NCBI RefSeq assembly: GCF_028368975.1
Contig: NZ_JAQNDM010000002.1
Location: 8,178,425 to 8,242,424 of the forward strand
Source of the DNA: Stigmatella ashevillena
GTDB lineage: Bacteria > Myxococcota > Myxococcia > Myxococcales > Myxococcaceae
Direction: 5' to 3'
Length of the DNA stretch: 64,000 bases
Shown: piece by piece, positions 9,091 through 18,675 of the stretch
Numbering within the stretch: position 1 is the first letter of the stretch
Layout of the letters: every line of letters starts with the position of its first letter
Made by a program: the position numbers and the translations under genes
Notes under the pieces: model-generated
Database searches by the model: none
Seen by the model: only the letters and a program-made list of their open reading frames with translations
What the model was told of the DNA's origin: nothing

Positions 9091-11364
9091 ATGAGGCGTG
9101 CTCTCGCGGTGTTCGTGGCGCTGGCCATTCCCTTGGGCGCCGTGGGGGTGCTCTCCTTGCGCACCCGCGCGGTGCCGCCCGGAGCCGACGGGAGGCTGCG
9201 GGCGGTGGGGCCGTGGCTCACGAGCAATCAAACCTCCCAGCCCCTGGCGGTGTATGGCGAGGGGCTGTTGCCCGGGATGCGGCTGGCGCTGGGGCCCCCG
9301 GTGTCGCGCGAGCTTCCGCTGAAGGTGGTGGATGCGCGGCATGCGTATGCGCGCCTTCCCGCGGGCTTGGTGCTGCCAGTAGAGCAGCCTCAGGTGAACG
9401 TGGGGGTGCGGCTGGTGACGGAGGCCGGGGCCCCGCTCGAGGGGGAGAAGCGCCTGGACGTGGTGAACGACACGGCCTTCCCGGACCTGACGGAACTGGT
9501 GCTGTCGCCGGATGGACGCACGGCCTTCATCGCCTCGCCGCCCACGGACACGGTGTTCGCGCTGGAGGTGGCGACGGGGCAGGTGACGCCGCTGGCCGTG
9601 GCGGACGGGCCCAGCGCGTTGGCTACATATAATGATGCGGGGGGGCGCCCCTGGCTGGCGGTGGCGCACCGCTTCAGTCCGGAGCTGCGCCTGTACGCCC
9701 TGGACAGCCCTGGAAGCACGCCCCGGGTGTTGCCGGCGCCCGTGGGGGCGATGGGGCTGGCGGTGGACGCGCGCGGGGAGGTGGCTTTCATCGCCGAGCA
9801 GGTGCGAGACACGGTGCGTGCCCTGTCGCTGGTGGATGGGAGCGAGCGGTGGCAGGCGGCGGTGGATCCCAACCCTCGCGCGCTCGCCCCGTGGAACGGG
9901 CTGCTCGCGGTGGGGAGCCTCCAGACCGGACAGGTGGAACTGCTGCGCCAGGAGGATGGCACGCGGGTGTCCACGCTGGTGCCCAAGCCGGGCGTCGCCA
10001 TCGTGGGCGGAGAGACGGAGCGCTTCTCCGCGCAGGTGATGGGAGGCAAGGCGGCGCGCGGGCTGGTGGCGGGGACGCGGCTGGGGAGCCTCTTCCTGGC
10101 GAGCCTCGGGCCCAATGTGGGGCCGAATGCCGAGCGCATGGAGGTGAGCGCCAACGGGGGCGTGAGCGTGCTCTCGCCTACCCAGGGCGAGGTGGTGAGG
10201 CACCGGGGCTTTGGGGCGGGGGTGACGGAGGGGCTGGCGTTGGACGAGGCCACGGGCGTGCTCTACGCGGCGGATGGGGCGTTGGGCCTCGTGCGGGTGC
10301 TGGACGCGCGGCGGCTGGTGGAGAGCAACGAGGGGGCGCGCGGCGCGTTGCTCCAGGAACTGCCGATGCCCCTGCCGGAGGGGACGCCCCTGGCACGCCC
10401 AGCGGAGGACTACGGGAAGCAGGGACGCGCGGGAGTGGAACTGCACGCGGGCCCCCGAGCGCTGGCGCTGGCGCCGGACGGCCGCACCCTCTACGTGCTC
10501 AACCGGTTCACCGGCACGGTGGCGGTGGTGGACGTGACGCGGAGCCGGGAGGGAGCGGCGCGCGTGGTGCGCCAGTTTCCGGTGACGCCGATGGGCGCGC
10601 AGGCCAAGCGCCGATTGGGGCAGGTCCTCTACTTCGCGGACATGGGGCGCAAGGCGATGAGCTGTGACGCCTGCCACCTGGAGGGGCATACCGGGGGCGT
10701 CTTCTTCGAGAAGACACACCCGATGCGCATCTACCGCTCCACCACGGTGCGGGGCAGCCGGGACACGCCGCCCTACTTCACGCCCGCCAGCACCCGCAGC
10801 CTGGCGGAGACGGTGCTGACAGTGGGCAACCGCAACCGCTACTTCAATCCCGAACTCACCGGCTCGGAGGTGGAGGCGCTGACGCTCTTCACGGCGTTGA
10901 TTCCCCTGTTGCCGAACCCCTTCGTCGGGGAGGACGGGGCGCCGCCGGAGACGCTGCTCTTGCCGGATGGGCGCACGGGGCGGCCCGGAGAGGGCAGGAC
11001 GCTGTTCGAGGGCAAGGCCGGATGCGTGGCCTGCCATCCCGCCCCGCTCTTCACGTTGGATCAGGAGCCGGCGACCCGGGGGCGCTTCCAGGAGGCAGGC
11101 ACGCCCCTCGCGCTGCCGTTGCGCCTGGAGCAGCAGGAGTTGGTGCCAGGAGCAGCCCCGCCCGCGCTGGTGGGCGCATGGGATGTCTGGCCCATGCTGA
11201 CCAGCGCGGCGGCGGGCTACGAGGTGAGCGGAGACCGGCTGGTGGTGGGGACGCGCTTTCCCCTGCGAGCCATCCTCGAGACCTCCGGGCCCGCGCACGG
11301 CAACGCGAGGGCGCTCACCCCGCGCGAGCAGGATGACCTGCTGGCGTTTCTGCTCACGCTTTGA
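9091..11364 (+). CDS. beta-propeller di-heme c-type cytochrome
   Basis: 757 residues from the ATG at 9091, which gives a signal anchor (MRRALAVFVALAIPLGAVGV). Residues about 130-500 hold YncE-like propeller blades with recurring LSPDGRTAFIAS and LAPDGRTLYVLN motifs. The C-terminal third carries two heme-attachment sites, CDACH near residue 525 and CVACH near 645, plus HPMRIY, in the manner of MauG/cytochrome c peroxidase-type proteins. A periplasmic redox role is well supported; substrate and partner are unknown. It is divergent from the envelope operon and has no plus-strand partner within 130 bp. Confidence 0.78.
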   Translation: MRRALAVFVALAIPLGAVGVLSLRTRAVPPGADGRLRAVGPWLTSNQTSQPLAVYGEGLLPGMRLALGPPVSRELPLKVVDARHAYARLPAGLVLPVEQPQVNVGVRLVTEAGAPLEGEKRLDVVNDTAFPDLTELVLSPDGRTAFIASPPTDTVFALEVATGQVTPLAVADGPSALATYNDAGGRPWLAVAHRFSPELRLYALDSPGSTPRVLPAPVGAMGLAVDARGEVAFIAEQVRDTVRALSLVDGSERWQAAVDPNPRALAPWNGLLAVGSLQTGQVELLRQEDGTRVSTLVPKPGVAIVGGETERFSAQVMGGKAARGLVAGTRLGSLFLASLGPNVGPNAERMEVSANGGVSVLSPTQGEVVRHRGFGAGVTEGLALDEATGVLYAADGALGLVRVLDARRLVESNEGARGALLQELPMPLPEGTPLARPAEDYGKQGRAGVELHAGPRALALAPDGRTLYVLNRFTGTVAVVDVTRSREGAARVVRQFPVTPMGAQAKRRLGQVLYFADMGRKAMSCDACHLEGHTGGVFFEKTHPMRIYRSTTVRGSRDTPPYFTPASTRSLAETVLTVGNRNRYFNPELTGSEVEALTLFTALIPLLPNPFVGEDGAPPETLLLPDGRTGRPGEGRTLFEGKAGCVACHPAPLFTLDQEPATRGRFQEAGTPLALPLRLEQQELVPGAAPPALVGAWDVWPMLTSAAAGYEVSGDRLVVGTRFPLRAILETSGPAHGNARALTPREQDDLLAFLLTL

Positions 11365-11498
11365 CCCAGGACAGGAGAACGAACGAGCGGTTGCTTCCTA
11401 TATATGGTTGCTGTAAAAATTCAGCACGGATAGAAAACAAGGAAGCGATTGTGTGACACCGGCCACCGCTGGTCGTCCCGGTCGGTAGAGGGGGAGCT

Positions 11499-12611
11499 GT
11501 GTCGACATTGACTCAGAAGCGTCTTGCCGCATGGGCACTGCGTCTGATGGTGCTGGGGGTCCTCGCCGCGGGTTCATCCGCAGCGGAAGCCTCGCAGGTC
11601 CAGAGGGTTTGCCACAGCCGGCACCTGCCGGTGGCGCTGTGGCATGGCCTTCCAGCCTCCGAGCATGTGTTCGCGAAGCTGTGCCTTCCCGAGGGGGAGA
11701 CTCCCTCCACGGTCCAACTCCTGGTGCACGGCATCACCTACACCCACCAGTACTGGGACTTTCCGGATCCTGCCGGGCCCAGCGATCGCTACTCCTATGT
11801 GAGCGCGGCGCTGAGCGCGGGCTTTGCCACGCTGGCGATCGATCGAATCGGCAGTGGTGACAGCTCGCGCCCGTTGGGGGCAGCGGTCACCCTGGAAGCC
11901 AACGCATACGTGGTCCACCAGGTGGTGCAGGCCTTGCGCAACGGCTGGAAGACGGGCCCGTCCAGCACGGTGAGCTTCTCCAAGGTCATCCTGGTGGGGC
12001 ACTCCTACGGCTCGTTCACCGCCTGGTACGAGGCGAGCGATTACCAGGACGTGGATGGGGTGATTCTCAGCGGGGTCAGCCACTCCGTGACGCTGGAGTC
12101 GGTGATACGGGTCATCACCCCCCTGGTCCCGGCGGGGCTCGATCCTGCCTTCTTTGGCAGGGGATATGTCGACCCGCTCTACCTGACCACGCGGCCTGGG
12201 ACGCGCTACAGCACCTTCTACTTCCCGGGCGAAGTGACCGAGAAGGTGCTGGAGCGGGACGAGAAAACCAAGAGCACGGTGACGCTCACCGAGTTCGCCC
12301 CGTTCCCCCTCATCCTGACCCGGCCGTTGGACATCCGGGTGCCGGTGTTGTTGTTCAATGGCACCGATGACCGTCTGTTCTGTGGCCCATCGATTCAGGG
12401 CGCGGATTGCTCCAGCGCGGAGGCCTTGGTGGCCACGGAAGGGCCTCGGCTGGGGGCTCAGGTGCCGTGCATCGAGGGCCATGTGTTGCAAGGCGCCGGG
12501 CACGTGCTCAACACCCTCGTCAACGCCCAGGAGTGGTTCGAGGTGGCCCAGAACTGGGCGGTGCAACGGATTGGCGCGGACGCAGGGCCCGCCCCCGGAT
12601 GCGGTCCGTAG
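11499..12611 (+). CDS. secreted alpha/beta hydrolase
   Basis: 370 residues. A signal peptide (ending near AAEAS) precedes an alpha/beta-hydrolase fold: oxyanion strand VQLLVHGITY, nucleophile elbow GHSYG with Ser169, acid-side motif LFNGTDDRLF, and His335 in GAGHVLN. Cysteine pairs after the acid loop suggest disulfides in an exported enzyme. The GTG start is preceded by GGGGGAGCT. Likely an esterase or lipase; the substrate cannot be told. It is convergent with the next gene. Confidence 0.8.
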   Translation: MSTLTQKRLAAWALRLMVLGVLAAGSSAAEASQVQRVCHSRHLPVALWHGLPASEHVFAKLCLPEGETPSTVQLLVHGITYTHQYWDFPDPAGPSDRYSYVSAALSAGFATLAIDRIGSGDSSRPLGAAVTLEANAYVVHQVVQALRNGWKTGPSSTVSFSKVILVGHSYGSFTAWYEASDYQDVDGVILSGVSHSVTLESVIRVITPLVPAGLDPAFFGRGYVDPLYLTTRPGTRYSTFYFPGEVTEKVLERDEKTKSTVTLTEFAPFPLILTRPLDIRVPVLLFNGTDDRLFCGPSIQGADCSSAEALVATEGPRLGAQVPCIEGHVLQGAGHVLNTLVNAQEWFEVAQNWAVQRIGADAGPAPGCGP

Positions 12612-12683
12612 GAGACGGAGGGCAGATTTGCCCAACTCAGTGAAGCCACATTCACTGCGAATCAATTCAGCGCCGAAAGGCAG

Positions 12684-13001
12684 CTATTTCTGCTCCAGGG
12701 CATCCGCCATTGCCTGCGGCGGATTGCTCAGGATGCACCACCCGAGGTTGCCCAAAGCGTCAACGGCTTGGCACGTGAGGGTACGTGTGGGGGCGGTGGG
12801 GTTGCTGACGTTCACCGTGATATTGCATAAGATGGACTGCCTCGTGCCAGCCGAGTTCTGGGCTGCGGCGATGGTCCCTCCCGCAGAACCGTAGGTGGGG
12901 TTGGCGAGGTACACGCTCACTTCATAGTTGGCTTTGGCTCCCGCGCTGGCCGCCGTAGCGGCGAGAGTGAACAACAGGAACAGCAGTTTGTTATCGTTCA
13001 A
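12684..13001 (-). CDS. small secreted protein
   Basis: 105 residues beginning with a signal peptide (MNDNKLLFLLFTLAATAASAGA). The mature part is short and beta-rich with three cysteines (SILCNITV, LTCQAV, GWCILS). The start is a TTG at 13001 with GGGA five bases upstream. It faces the hydrolase gene end to end, with short inverted repeats (GGGCA/TGCCC and AGTGAA/TTCACT) in the gap. No family is recognised. Confidence 0.55.
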   Translation of the reverse strand: MNDNKLLFLLFTLAATAASAGAKANYEVSVYLANPTYGSAGGTIAAAQNSAGTRQSILCNITVNVSNPTAPTRTLTCQAVDALGNLGWCILSNPPQAMADALEQK

Positions 13002-13085
13002 GACATTCCCTCGTGCGTTGGCGGTCTCTCGACTGCGGGTGAACTCGGATTGAATGAGCCGACGAGGCGGAAAATGATGCAGAAA

Positions 13086-13196
13086 CTACGCGGGCGGCTG
13101 GGCACACGCCAGCGCCCCCTCCATGGCCAATCCCAGGTGCTCCAGAATGGCGCGCACCTCTTCTACAGCCCCTCTCCGCTGGGTGCTCTTGAGACA
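13086..13196 (-). pseudogene. possible C-terminal remnant of an IS91-type transposase
   Basis: The minus strand reads GAVEEVRAILEHLGLAMEGA then a stop at 13086. The phrase RAILEHLGL resembles the C-terminal tail I know from IS91-type (Y2) transposases. No complete gene surrounds it. Two other IS91-type pieces lie in this window. The call rests on one short motif. Confidence 0.3.
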
Positions 13197-13209
13197 GCTG
13201 GGCTCCGTC

Positions 13210-13245
13210 GGTGGAGGCGGCGGGAATCGAACCCGCCGCTCGGAG
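13210..13245 (-). other. tmRNA-like 3' end (T-arm and acceptor half), probable attachment-site remnant
   Basis: On the minus strand the sequence carries a T-arm with loop TTCGATT between GCGGG and CCCGC, then CGCCTCC and ACC, the usual 3' end of bacterial tmRNA. The matching 5' acceptor half and a tmRNA body are not found upstream, where an IS91-type gene begins at 13356. So this is a 3' fragment, as left when an element integrates into an ssrA-type gene. It could also be a tRNA fragment. Confidence 0.45.
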
Positions 13246-13857
13246 CTTCTGGCGAGAGCGCTCCGACTTGGTCGAGCGCAGTTCCCGTAGGATTTCCAGG
13301 CACGACACTCCCAAGACGGGCTTAGCGAAACTTTGTGGGTACCCATCGATAGCGTGTGCCCCGGCGAGGTGTGGCTGGGGAGGGGCAGGTGGGAACGCAC
13401 GGGTGGGCGTACCGGCGAAGGCAGCCGGAGGGGACGGTGCTGTACGAGGCGGTGAGGGACAACCTGGCCACATTGTTGGCGGAGGCCAGCGAGGGAGGGC
13501 GCGGCCTGCCCCGGTATGTGGAGCGGGACTTCGCCAAGTCCCTGGAATGCGGAGTGCTGGCGCACGGCTTCGCGCGGGTGCGCTGCGAGAGTTGCAAGGA
13601 CGAGCTGCTCGTCGCCTTCTCGTGCAAGGGACGAGGGGTGTGCCCGTCCTGCAACGCGAAGCGGGCGCATGTGACGGCAGTGCACCTGGTAGAGCAGGTG
13701 CTGCCGCACGTGCCCTACCGGCAGTGGACGCTGTCCTTTCCGCACCGGGTCCGGTGGGTGCTGCTCAAGGACGTGGGACTGCTCTCGGACGTCCTCACCG
13801 TCTTCCTGCGCGCGGTGTTTACCCTGCAGCGCCGAAGGGCACGGCGGCAGGGCCTTA

Positions 13858-14755
13858 GAGACTATTTCGGTAGGGAAGAAAAGGGCCTACCTGTGGGGTT
13901 ATACGGGTAGGAGGAAGAAAGAGATGGGAGTAGCCAAGCACGACGATGGTTGAAGGATGCCGCAGGAGGTCTGGGCGAAGATAGAGCCGTTGCTGCCTCC
14001 TCGTCCTGAGCATCCGCTGGGGTGCCACAACCCGAGAGTGCCCGACAGAAAGGCGATGGAGGCCATCCTGTTGGTGCTGCGCACAGGGATGCAGTGGCAG
14101 GCGCTCAAGGCCACGGGAATTTGCCATTCATCCTCGGCCTACCGACGTTTTCGCGAGTGGGCCAAGGCAGGGGTGTTCCATGAGTTCTGGCGTTTGGGGC
14201 TCGTGGCCTATGACGAACTGGTGGGCATCGGTTGGAAGTGGATGAGCATGGACGGGGCGATGACCAAGGCCCCGCTGGGCGGGCAGAAGACCGGTCCCAA
14301 CCCGACGGACCGGGCCAAGAAGGGTACCAAGAGAAGCGTGCTGACCGATGAACGAGGCGTGCCGCTGGGAATCGTGGTGGCAGGTGCCAACGTCAATGAC
14401 CACAAACGGGTGGAGGCCACGTTCGATTCGGTGCCGGTGAAGAGGCCAGAGCCTGCCAAGGATGACAAGCAGCATCTGTGCTTGGATGCAGGTTACGACT
14501 GCCAAGCGGTGCGTCAGTGGGGCAACAAGTTCCACCTTCAACTGCACATTCGCCCGCGTCGTGCCCCTGCCACGCCTCCGAAGAAGGGGCGCCGTAAGAA
14601 GGCACGCCGCTGGGTGGTGGAACGTACTCACTCGTGGATGAACCGTTTCCGCAGGCTGCTGGTGCGCTGGGAAAAGCGCGAGGACACCTTTTTAGCCATG
14701 ATTCACCTGGCTCTGGGCCTCATCACTTGGTTCCACTTCCTACCGAAATAGCCTC
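13858..14755 (+). mobile_element. IS5-family insertion sequence
   Basis: About 898 bp with imperfect terminal inverted repeats: the left end GAGACTATTTCGGTAGGGAAG matches the complement of the right end (GAGGCTATTTCGGTAGGAAG) except for one substitution and one inserted G. A TA dinucleotide flanks each end (13856-13857 and 14756-14757), consistent with the small target duplications of the IS427-like IS5 group. It interrupts the IS91-type gene and carries one full-length transposase gene. Confidence 0.75.
13957..14751 (+). CDS. IS5-family DDE transposase
   Basis: 264 residues, typical for single-ORF IS5-group transposases. An N-terminal DUF4096-like segment (MPQEVWAKIEPLLPPRPEHP) precedes a DDE catalytic core: D in MDGAMTKAPLGGQK, D in CLDAGYDC, and E in VVERTHSWMNRFRRLLVRWE, the family's hallmark. 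It ends a few bases inside the right terminal repeat. No internal stop or frameshift is seen, so the element may still be active. Confidence 0.85.
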   Translation: MPQEVWAKIEPLLPPRPEHPLGCHNPRVPDRKAMEAILLVLRTGMQWQALKATGICHSSSAYRRFREWAKAGVFHEFWRLGLVAYDELVGIGWKWMSMDGAMTKAPLGGQKTGPNPTDRAKKGTKRSVLTDERGVPLGIVVAGANVNDHKRVEATFDSVPVKRPEPAKDDKQHLCLDAGYDCQAVRQWGNKFHLQLHIRPRRAPATPPKKGRRKKARRWVVERTHSWMNRFRRLLVRWEKREDTFLAMIHLALGLITWFHFLPK

Positions 14756-15193
14756 TAAGGGGTGGGCAGGTCGGGGCCGTGTCGTTCATCCCGTTCTTCG
14801 GCTCCGCCTTGCAGGTCACGCCGCACTTCCACTCGCTGGTGCCGGACGGCGTCTTCGTGCAGCGGGAGGGCGGCGTGCGCTTCGAGGCGTTGCCGCCGCC
14901 CACGCAAGGTGAGGTGGAGCAGCTGCTGAGGGTGGTGCGTCATCGGGTGCTGCGCCTGCTGGAGAAAAGAGGGGCCAACGACAGGCAGGGGCTGGATCTG
15001 CTGACCCGGGCCATGCCTCTGGAACAGAAGAAGCATGTGCTCGCCCTCCAGGGCGTGCATGAAATGCTGGAAAAAACTCTGGTCCGTGCCATTCAGCCTT
15101 GAGCAGCGATAACGCTACTCTCTTAATGCCCAATTCATTGAGACCGTCACCGAAAGGAAGAGACACGCCTCATTGCACAAATGAGTCCATCTA

Positions 15194-15227
15194 CGGACGG
15201 TCGCGCATGGGACTGCGCGACCGTCTG
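15194..15227 (-). terminator. hairpin terminator after the collagen-like gene
   Basis: A perfect 12-bp stem, GACGGTCGCGCA against TGCGCGACCGTC, with loop TGGGAC, begins 11 bp past the stop of the minus-strand collagen-like gene. It lacks a strong U-tract on that strand. Confidence 0.55.
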
Positions 15228-15237
15228 GTTCAGCGCC

Positions 15238-16188
15238 TCATTTCACACAGGCGAAATTCGCCGCAGAGGAAGTATACTCCACAATGCCTACGCTCGTTTT
15301 ATAGCCACGTCCAGAGCAGAAGCGATGGGCTGCGGAGTGGCAAACGATAGTCTCCTTGCTGGCAAACGTGCAGCTCGAATTGAAAGAGCCGAGGGCACCC
15401 CAACCGACACTATAGAGCTCCGCACCTGGTCCCGGATCGCCCTTATCACCCTTAGGGCCCTGAGGACCTACGGGGCCCTGAGGACCCTGAGGACCTACGG
15501 GGCCCGTATCGCCCTTGTCTCCCTTGAGGCCCTGAGGACCTACGGGGCCCGTATCGCCCTTGTCTCCCTTGAGGCCCTGAGGACCTACGGGGCCCGTATC
15601 GCCCTTGTCTCCCTTGCTCCCTTGCTCCCCTCTAATCCCGTCACACACGTAGCGCGTCATCGCGCTGTTCACTTCCCAGGCTTCGAGCAGCGCATTTCGA
15701 TTGCCGTCGAGCCCAATTTCCACCTTCACGCCTCCCGCGGCACACGCGGAACCCGCTGCCACAGGAGTGGTTTTCGTCAGCGACGCCAAGCCCGTGGCCC
15801 CTGCCGCTCCGGCCTCTCCCCGCGGCCCCTGCGGCCCTACAGCGCCCAAGCCCAAGGAAAACACATCGCGCTGCGTGGGGGCGGCACCTGTCGACACAGT
15901 CAGCAGGTAGGAGCCGACGAAATTGGCGAAGGCCGAGGGCAGCGACACCGTCAGTGCCGTTCCGTCGCTGGATACCCCTGTTACGGGGACCTCCGTCCCC
16001 GCCAGTGTCACCACCGGCGCCGCACCATTGTTGAAATGGGCTCCGGAGATGAACAGGCTCGCACTGGGGTAGTCTAAATCCACCCCTTTGACAAACAACT
16101 GCGCGCCATCCTGGGAGAAGGCCGTCCCCCAGGCCAGCACTCCCATCAACAGCCCCACCGCTCGTGCATGAATTCGATTTTTTGACAT
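15238..16188 (-). CDS. exported collagen-like repeat protein
   Basis: 316 residues from the ATG at 16188, chosen because GGGGAGAAA lies just upstream and it yields a signal peptide ending near AFSQ. Residues about 30-120 form an IPT/TIG-like beta domain. Gly-X-Y tracts follow, first [16 protein letters not shown] and then a long run built of [13 protein letters not shown] units (about 200-265), and a Cys-containing C-terminal domain ends it. Such proteins form triple helices at the surface and occur in bacterial appendages. The Kelch lipoprotein gene ends 46 bp upstream on the same strand, so the two are probably co-expressed. Confidence 0.8.
   Translation of the reverse strand: MSKNRIHARAVGLLMGVLAWGTAFSQDGAQLFVKGVDLDYPSASLFISGAHFNNGAAPVVTLAGTEVPVTGVSSDGTALTVSLPSAFANFVGSYLLTVSTGAAPTQRDVFSLGLGAVGPQGPRGEAGAAGATGLASLTKTTPVAAGSACAAGGVKVEIGLDGNRNALLEAWEVNSAMTRYVCDGIRGEQGSKGDKGDTGPVGPQGLKGDKGDTGPVGPQGLKGDKGDTGPVGPQGPQGPVGPQGPKGDKGDPGPGAELYSVGWGALGSFNSSCTFASKETIVCHSAAHRFCSGRGYKTSVGIVEYTSSAANFACVK
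15485..15616 (-). repeat. 45-bp tandem repeats encoding Gly-X-Y units
   Basis: Three near-identical 45-bp units start at 15485, 15530 and 15575, each encoding a 15-residue block of [15 protein letters not shown] type. Degenerate copies flank them. The nucleotide identity makes length change by slippage or recombination likely, which would vary the length of the triple-helical stalk. Confidence 0.85.
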
Positions 16189-16234
16189 TTTCTCCCCAAG
16201 CAGAAGCAAGACAGTCTTCCCAGGCACAAATCGC

Positions 16235-18544
16235 TTACGGCGTGTAGAACTCCGTATATCTTAAGGAAGCTCCATCGATATTCAGGCCACCCGTGATCAG
16301 GATTCTTCCTGAAGGCAGTACAGTGGCCGCATGCTGATACCGAGGCGTTGTCACACTGTTACCGAGGGCCCACTTCCCCGTGGCAAAGTCATACGTTTCC
16401 GTGCGGGAAACCACGGTGGAGCCATCGAATCCGCCGATCACCAGAATCTTGGTCGGCAGCACGCTAGCGGTGTGCATGAAGCGCGCCGACCCCATGCTGC
16501 TGTTGGACTTCCAGGCCCCCGTTACGGGATCACGAATTTCCGTGCTGGCAGACGCATCTGTTCCCGTAGTGCTACCTCCCGCCACGACGAGCTGACCAAC
16601 GGAGGTCAGACTTGCCGTATGCAGGTACCTGCCAGAAACCAAGGAACCAGCACGGGTCCAGGTGCCGATCGCGGGATCGTACATTTCGGCTGCGCCAATA
16701 AGATTCGAATCTCCCGCTCCTCCTACGACAAGCACCTGACCCGAAGGCAACACGGTTGCCGTGTGTTGGTAGCGCTCAAAAGCCATCGTGCCAGCCTGCG
16801 ACCAAGCACCGATCGTTGGATCATAGACCTCCGCACTCTTCACGGCGCCTGCACCATTGTATCCTCCCACCACCAACACCTTTCCGGAGGGCAAGAGGCT
16901 CGCGGTATGAAGTGCACGGACGGAGGCCATCGATCCAGTCAGCGCCCAGACTCCTGTGGCAGGGTCGTAGAGTTCCACGCTGGCCACCGGATTGTAGTTC
17001 CCGTCGTATCCCCCCACGGCCAATACCTTGCCCGACGGAAGCGCTGTCAGGGTGTAATACGCTCGAGGGAATTTCATGCCTCCAGACGCCGTCCACCGGC
17101 CTGTCGCGGGGTCGTAAATCTCCGAACTCGTCACAGGGACTGAGTCAGTAATCCCGCCGCCAGCCAACACCTTCCCAGACAAGAGAACTTCCACTGCATG
17201 CGCGCTTCGAGGGACCACCATGCTCCCCGTAGGGGTCCACGTATCGGAGCAGGATTTCCCGCTTGACACAGAGAAGATGTGTTTCACGGAAAGGCCCAAT
17301 GCGTTCATAGCAGTCACGGTAATGGCTGGGCTTTCACCCGCAGGGTCACAGGAGGGAGCAGTCCACATCACATGACTGGTCTGAACCGTGTGGGAAGCCG
17401 CGGAGAGCAAGCCCGAGGATGCAGTCCATGAGAACGAAAGCGCGCTGTTCTGCGGATCTTCTGCCTTCACCCGGATCGTCACCGTACCGCCTGGCGCCGC
17501 CGTGATGGCGGACTGGAACGTCTCGACAATGTCCGGAGGGAACTGTGCCGTCGGCTTTTTTCCCACGCAGATGGCGAGCGTGCCGGTGGTCTGTCCGCCT
17601 CGGCCATCCGTCACCTTCACGGTCAGCGCACAGTTCGCACAGGTGTCCCCGGGAGGCTGAGAAGAGGGCGTGAACGAGGCATTCGCCGAGGTGGCGTTCT
17701 GCCACGTTCCGGCGCAGCTCGCGGTCCATTGATAGCTGAGCCCGTCCCCATCACTGTCTGCCGCCGATGCATGCACTGCGGTGGTAGAGCCCACATCCAC
17801 CGCAGTCGGAGATGCGGTCACCCGGGAGACTTGGGGCCACGTATTGAGCGAGACATTGACGGCCGCACTGCCTCGGCCTGCCCGCACCACGATGGTCAAG
17901 CTGACCGTGGCCGCGGCGCCTTGGGAGTCCGTGACCGTGAGAGTCAATGTCACAGGCCCTGTATTGGCCGGTGCCGTCCACGTCGTGGAGAGGTTCGTCG
18001 CGGAGCTGAATGTTCCGGATCTCGCCGTCCATGCGAACGTCAGGGTATCTCCTGGATCCACATCCTTGGCGGCCGCTTGCAAGGTCACCACCCCACCCGG
18101 CTCGATGGTGGCAGGGGTCGCTACTAGCGAAGTGATGCAAGGAGCGGAGTTGTCGAACGGAGGAGGAGGATTGATCTCTTGGAGGGTCAGAGACACAACC
18201 GTGGTCTGACCGGCCGTGATGGTCACACCCGTGGCTTCTCCTGCATACACAGCCGTGCCGTCTGTCTTGAAGGCTTGAACCGAAAAGGTGCGATCCGTCC
18301 CAGCAGGCAACTGGCCCAGCACCCCACCCCACTGACCACCCGTTTTGACCAGCTCCGCGCTGCGTGAGGCCATGTCTGGAGCGCTGACCGTCACCTGAAC
18401 CCGGGTGACATCTCCCACAGCAAGGGATTGCTGGAGTGAAGTCACCACTTGAGCGTCCCCCGTGGGAACCTCAGGGTTGCAGGCCGCCAAGACAAACAGT
18501 GCTGCACTAAGAAGATGTACCCACCAAGTTGGGACGCGGCCCAT
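16235..18544 (-). CDS. Kelch-repeat lipoprotein with Ig/PKD-like domains
   Basis: 769 residues from the ATG at 18544, which has GGAGGAG just upstream; a longer frame would add 20 residues before the signal. The N-terminus ends in lipobox FVLAAC. Three Ig/PKD-like domains follow (about 120-430, with [15 protein letters not shown] and FSWTASSG strands). Seven Kelch-type blades of about 49 residues close the protein, each with a pattern like [19 protein letters not shown] and ending YDPATG.W. This suits a seven-bladed propeller for adhesion or glycan contact on the cell surface. It probably forms an operon with the collagen-like gene. Confidence 0.82.
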   Translation of the reverse strand: MGRVPTWWVHLLSAALFVLAACNPEVPTGDAQVVTSLQQSLAVGDVTRVQVTVSAPDMASRSAELVKTGGQWGGVLGQLPAGTDRTFSVQAFKTDGTAVYAGEATGVTITAGQTTVVSLTLQEINPPPPFDNSAPCITSLVATPATIEPGGVVTLQAAAKDVDPGDTLTFAWTARSGTFSSATNLSTTWTAPANTGPVTLTLTVTDSQGAAATVSLTIVVRAGRGSAAVNVSLNTWPQVSRVTASPTAVDVGSTTAVHASAADSDGDGLSYQWTASCAGTWQNATSANASFTPSSQPPGDTCANCALTVKVTDGRGGQTTGTLAICVGKKPTAQFPPDIVETFQSAITAAPGGTVTIRVKAEDPQNSALSFSWTASSGLLSAASHTVQTSHVMWTAPSCDPAGESPAITVTAMNALGLSVKHIFSVSSGKSCSDTWTPTGSMVVPRSAHAVEVLLSGKVLAGGGITDSVPVTSSEIYDPATGRWTASGGMKFPRAYYTLTALPSGKVLAVGGYDGNYNPVASVELYDPATGVWALTGSMASVRALHTASLLPSGKVLVVGGYNGAGAVKSAEVYDPTIGAWSQAGTMAFERYQHTATVLPSGQVLVVGGAGDSNLIGAAEMYDPAIGTWTRAGSLVSGRYLHTASLTSVGQLVVAGGSTTGTDASASTEIRDPVTGAWKSNSSMGSARFMHTASVLPTKILVIGGFDGSTVVSRTETYDFATGKWALGNSVTTPRYQHAATVLPSGRILITGGLNIDGASLRYTEFYTP

Positions 18545-18675
18545 CACTCCTCCAAGGGATCTGGATGCCGGGCGTGGCAACCTCGGTCTCTCAGAAAGAG
18601 GCAACCAGCGAACACTCTATGCAGAACTATCTGCGCGAGCGCAGGTTCGACGCAGTGAGTCTTCTTGGACGCTAG

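Larger units (their letters stand above)
13356..15102 (+). pseudogene. IS91-type transposase gene, split by an IS5-type insertion
   Basis: The left part (13356 to about 13855) encodes a zinc-binding N-terminus with CESC and [10 protein letters not shown] motifs followed by QWTLSFPHRVRW. The right part (from about 14757) continues with SFIPFFGSALQVTPHFHSLV, as in the IS91/IS801 family, then ends early at 15102, so the C-terminus is also missing. The 0.9-kb insert carries its own transposase. Left and right halves are in different frames across a simple TA-duplication junction, suggesting a further indel. The element cannot encode an intact transposase. Confidence 0.75.

Noticed and set aside
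8956..11298. A 780-codon open frame opposite the propeller cytochrome
   Set aside because: The translation is His/Arg/Pro-rich with no motif; the plus strand carries propeller repeats and two CxxCH sites.
13210..13330. Intact tRNA or tmRNA gene on the minus strand
   Set aside because: Only the T-arm and 3' acceptor half are present; no 5' acceptor half or anticodon arm fits upstream, and the distance to the IS91-type gene is too short for a tmRNA.
15181..16077. A 298-codon plus-strand frame opposite the collagen-like gene
   Set aside because: It follows the repeat in antisense ([15 protein letters not shown] units) and has no signal or start support; the minus strand has a good ribosome site and Gly-X-Y repeats.
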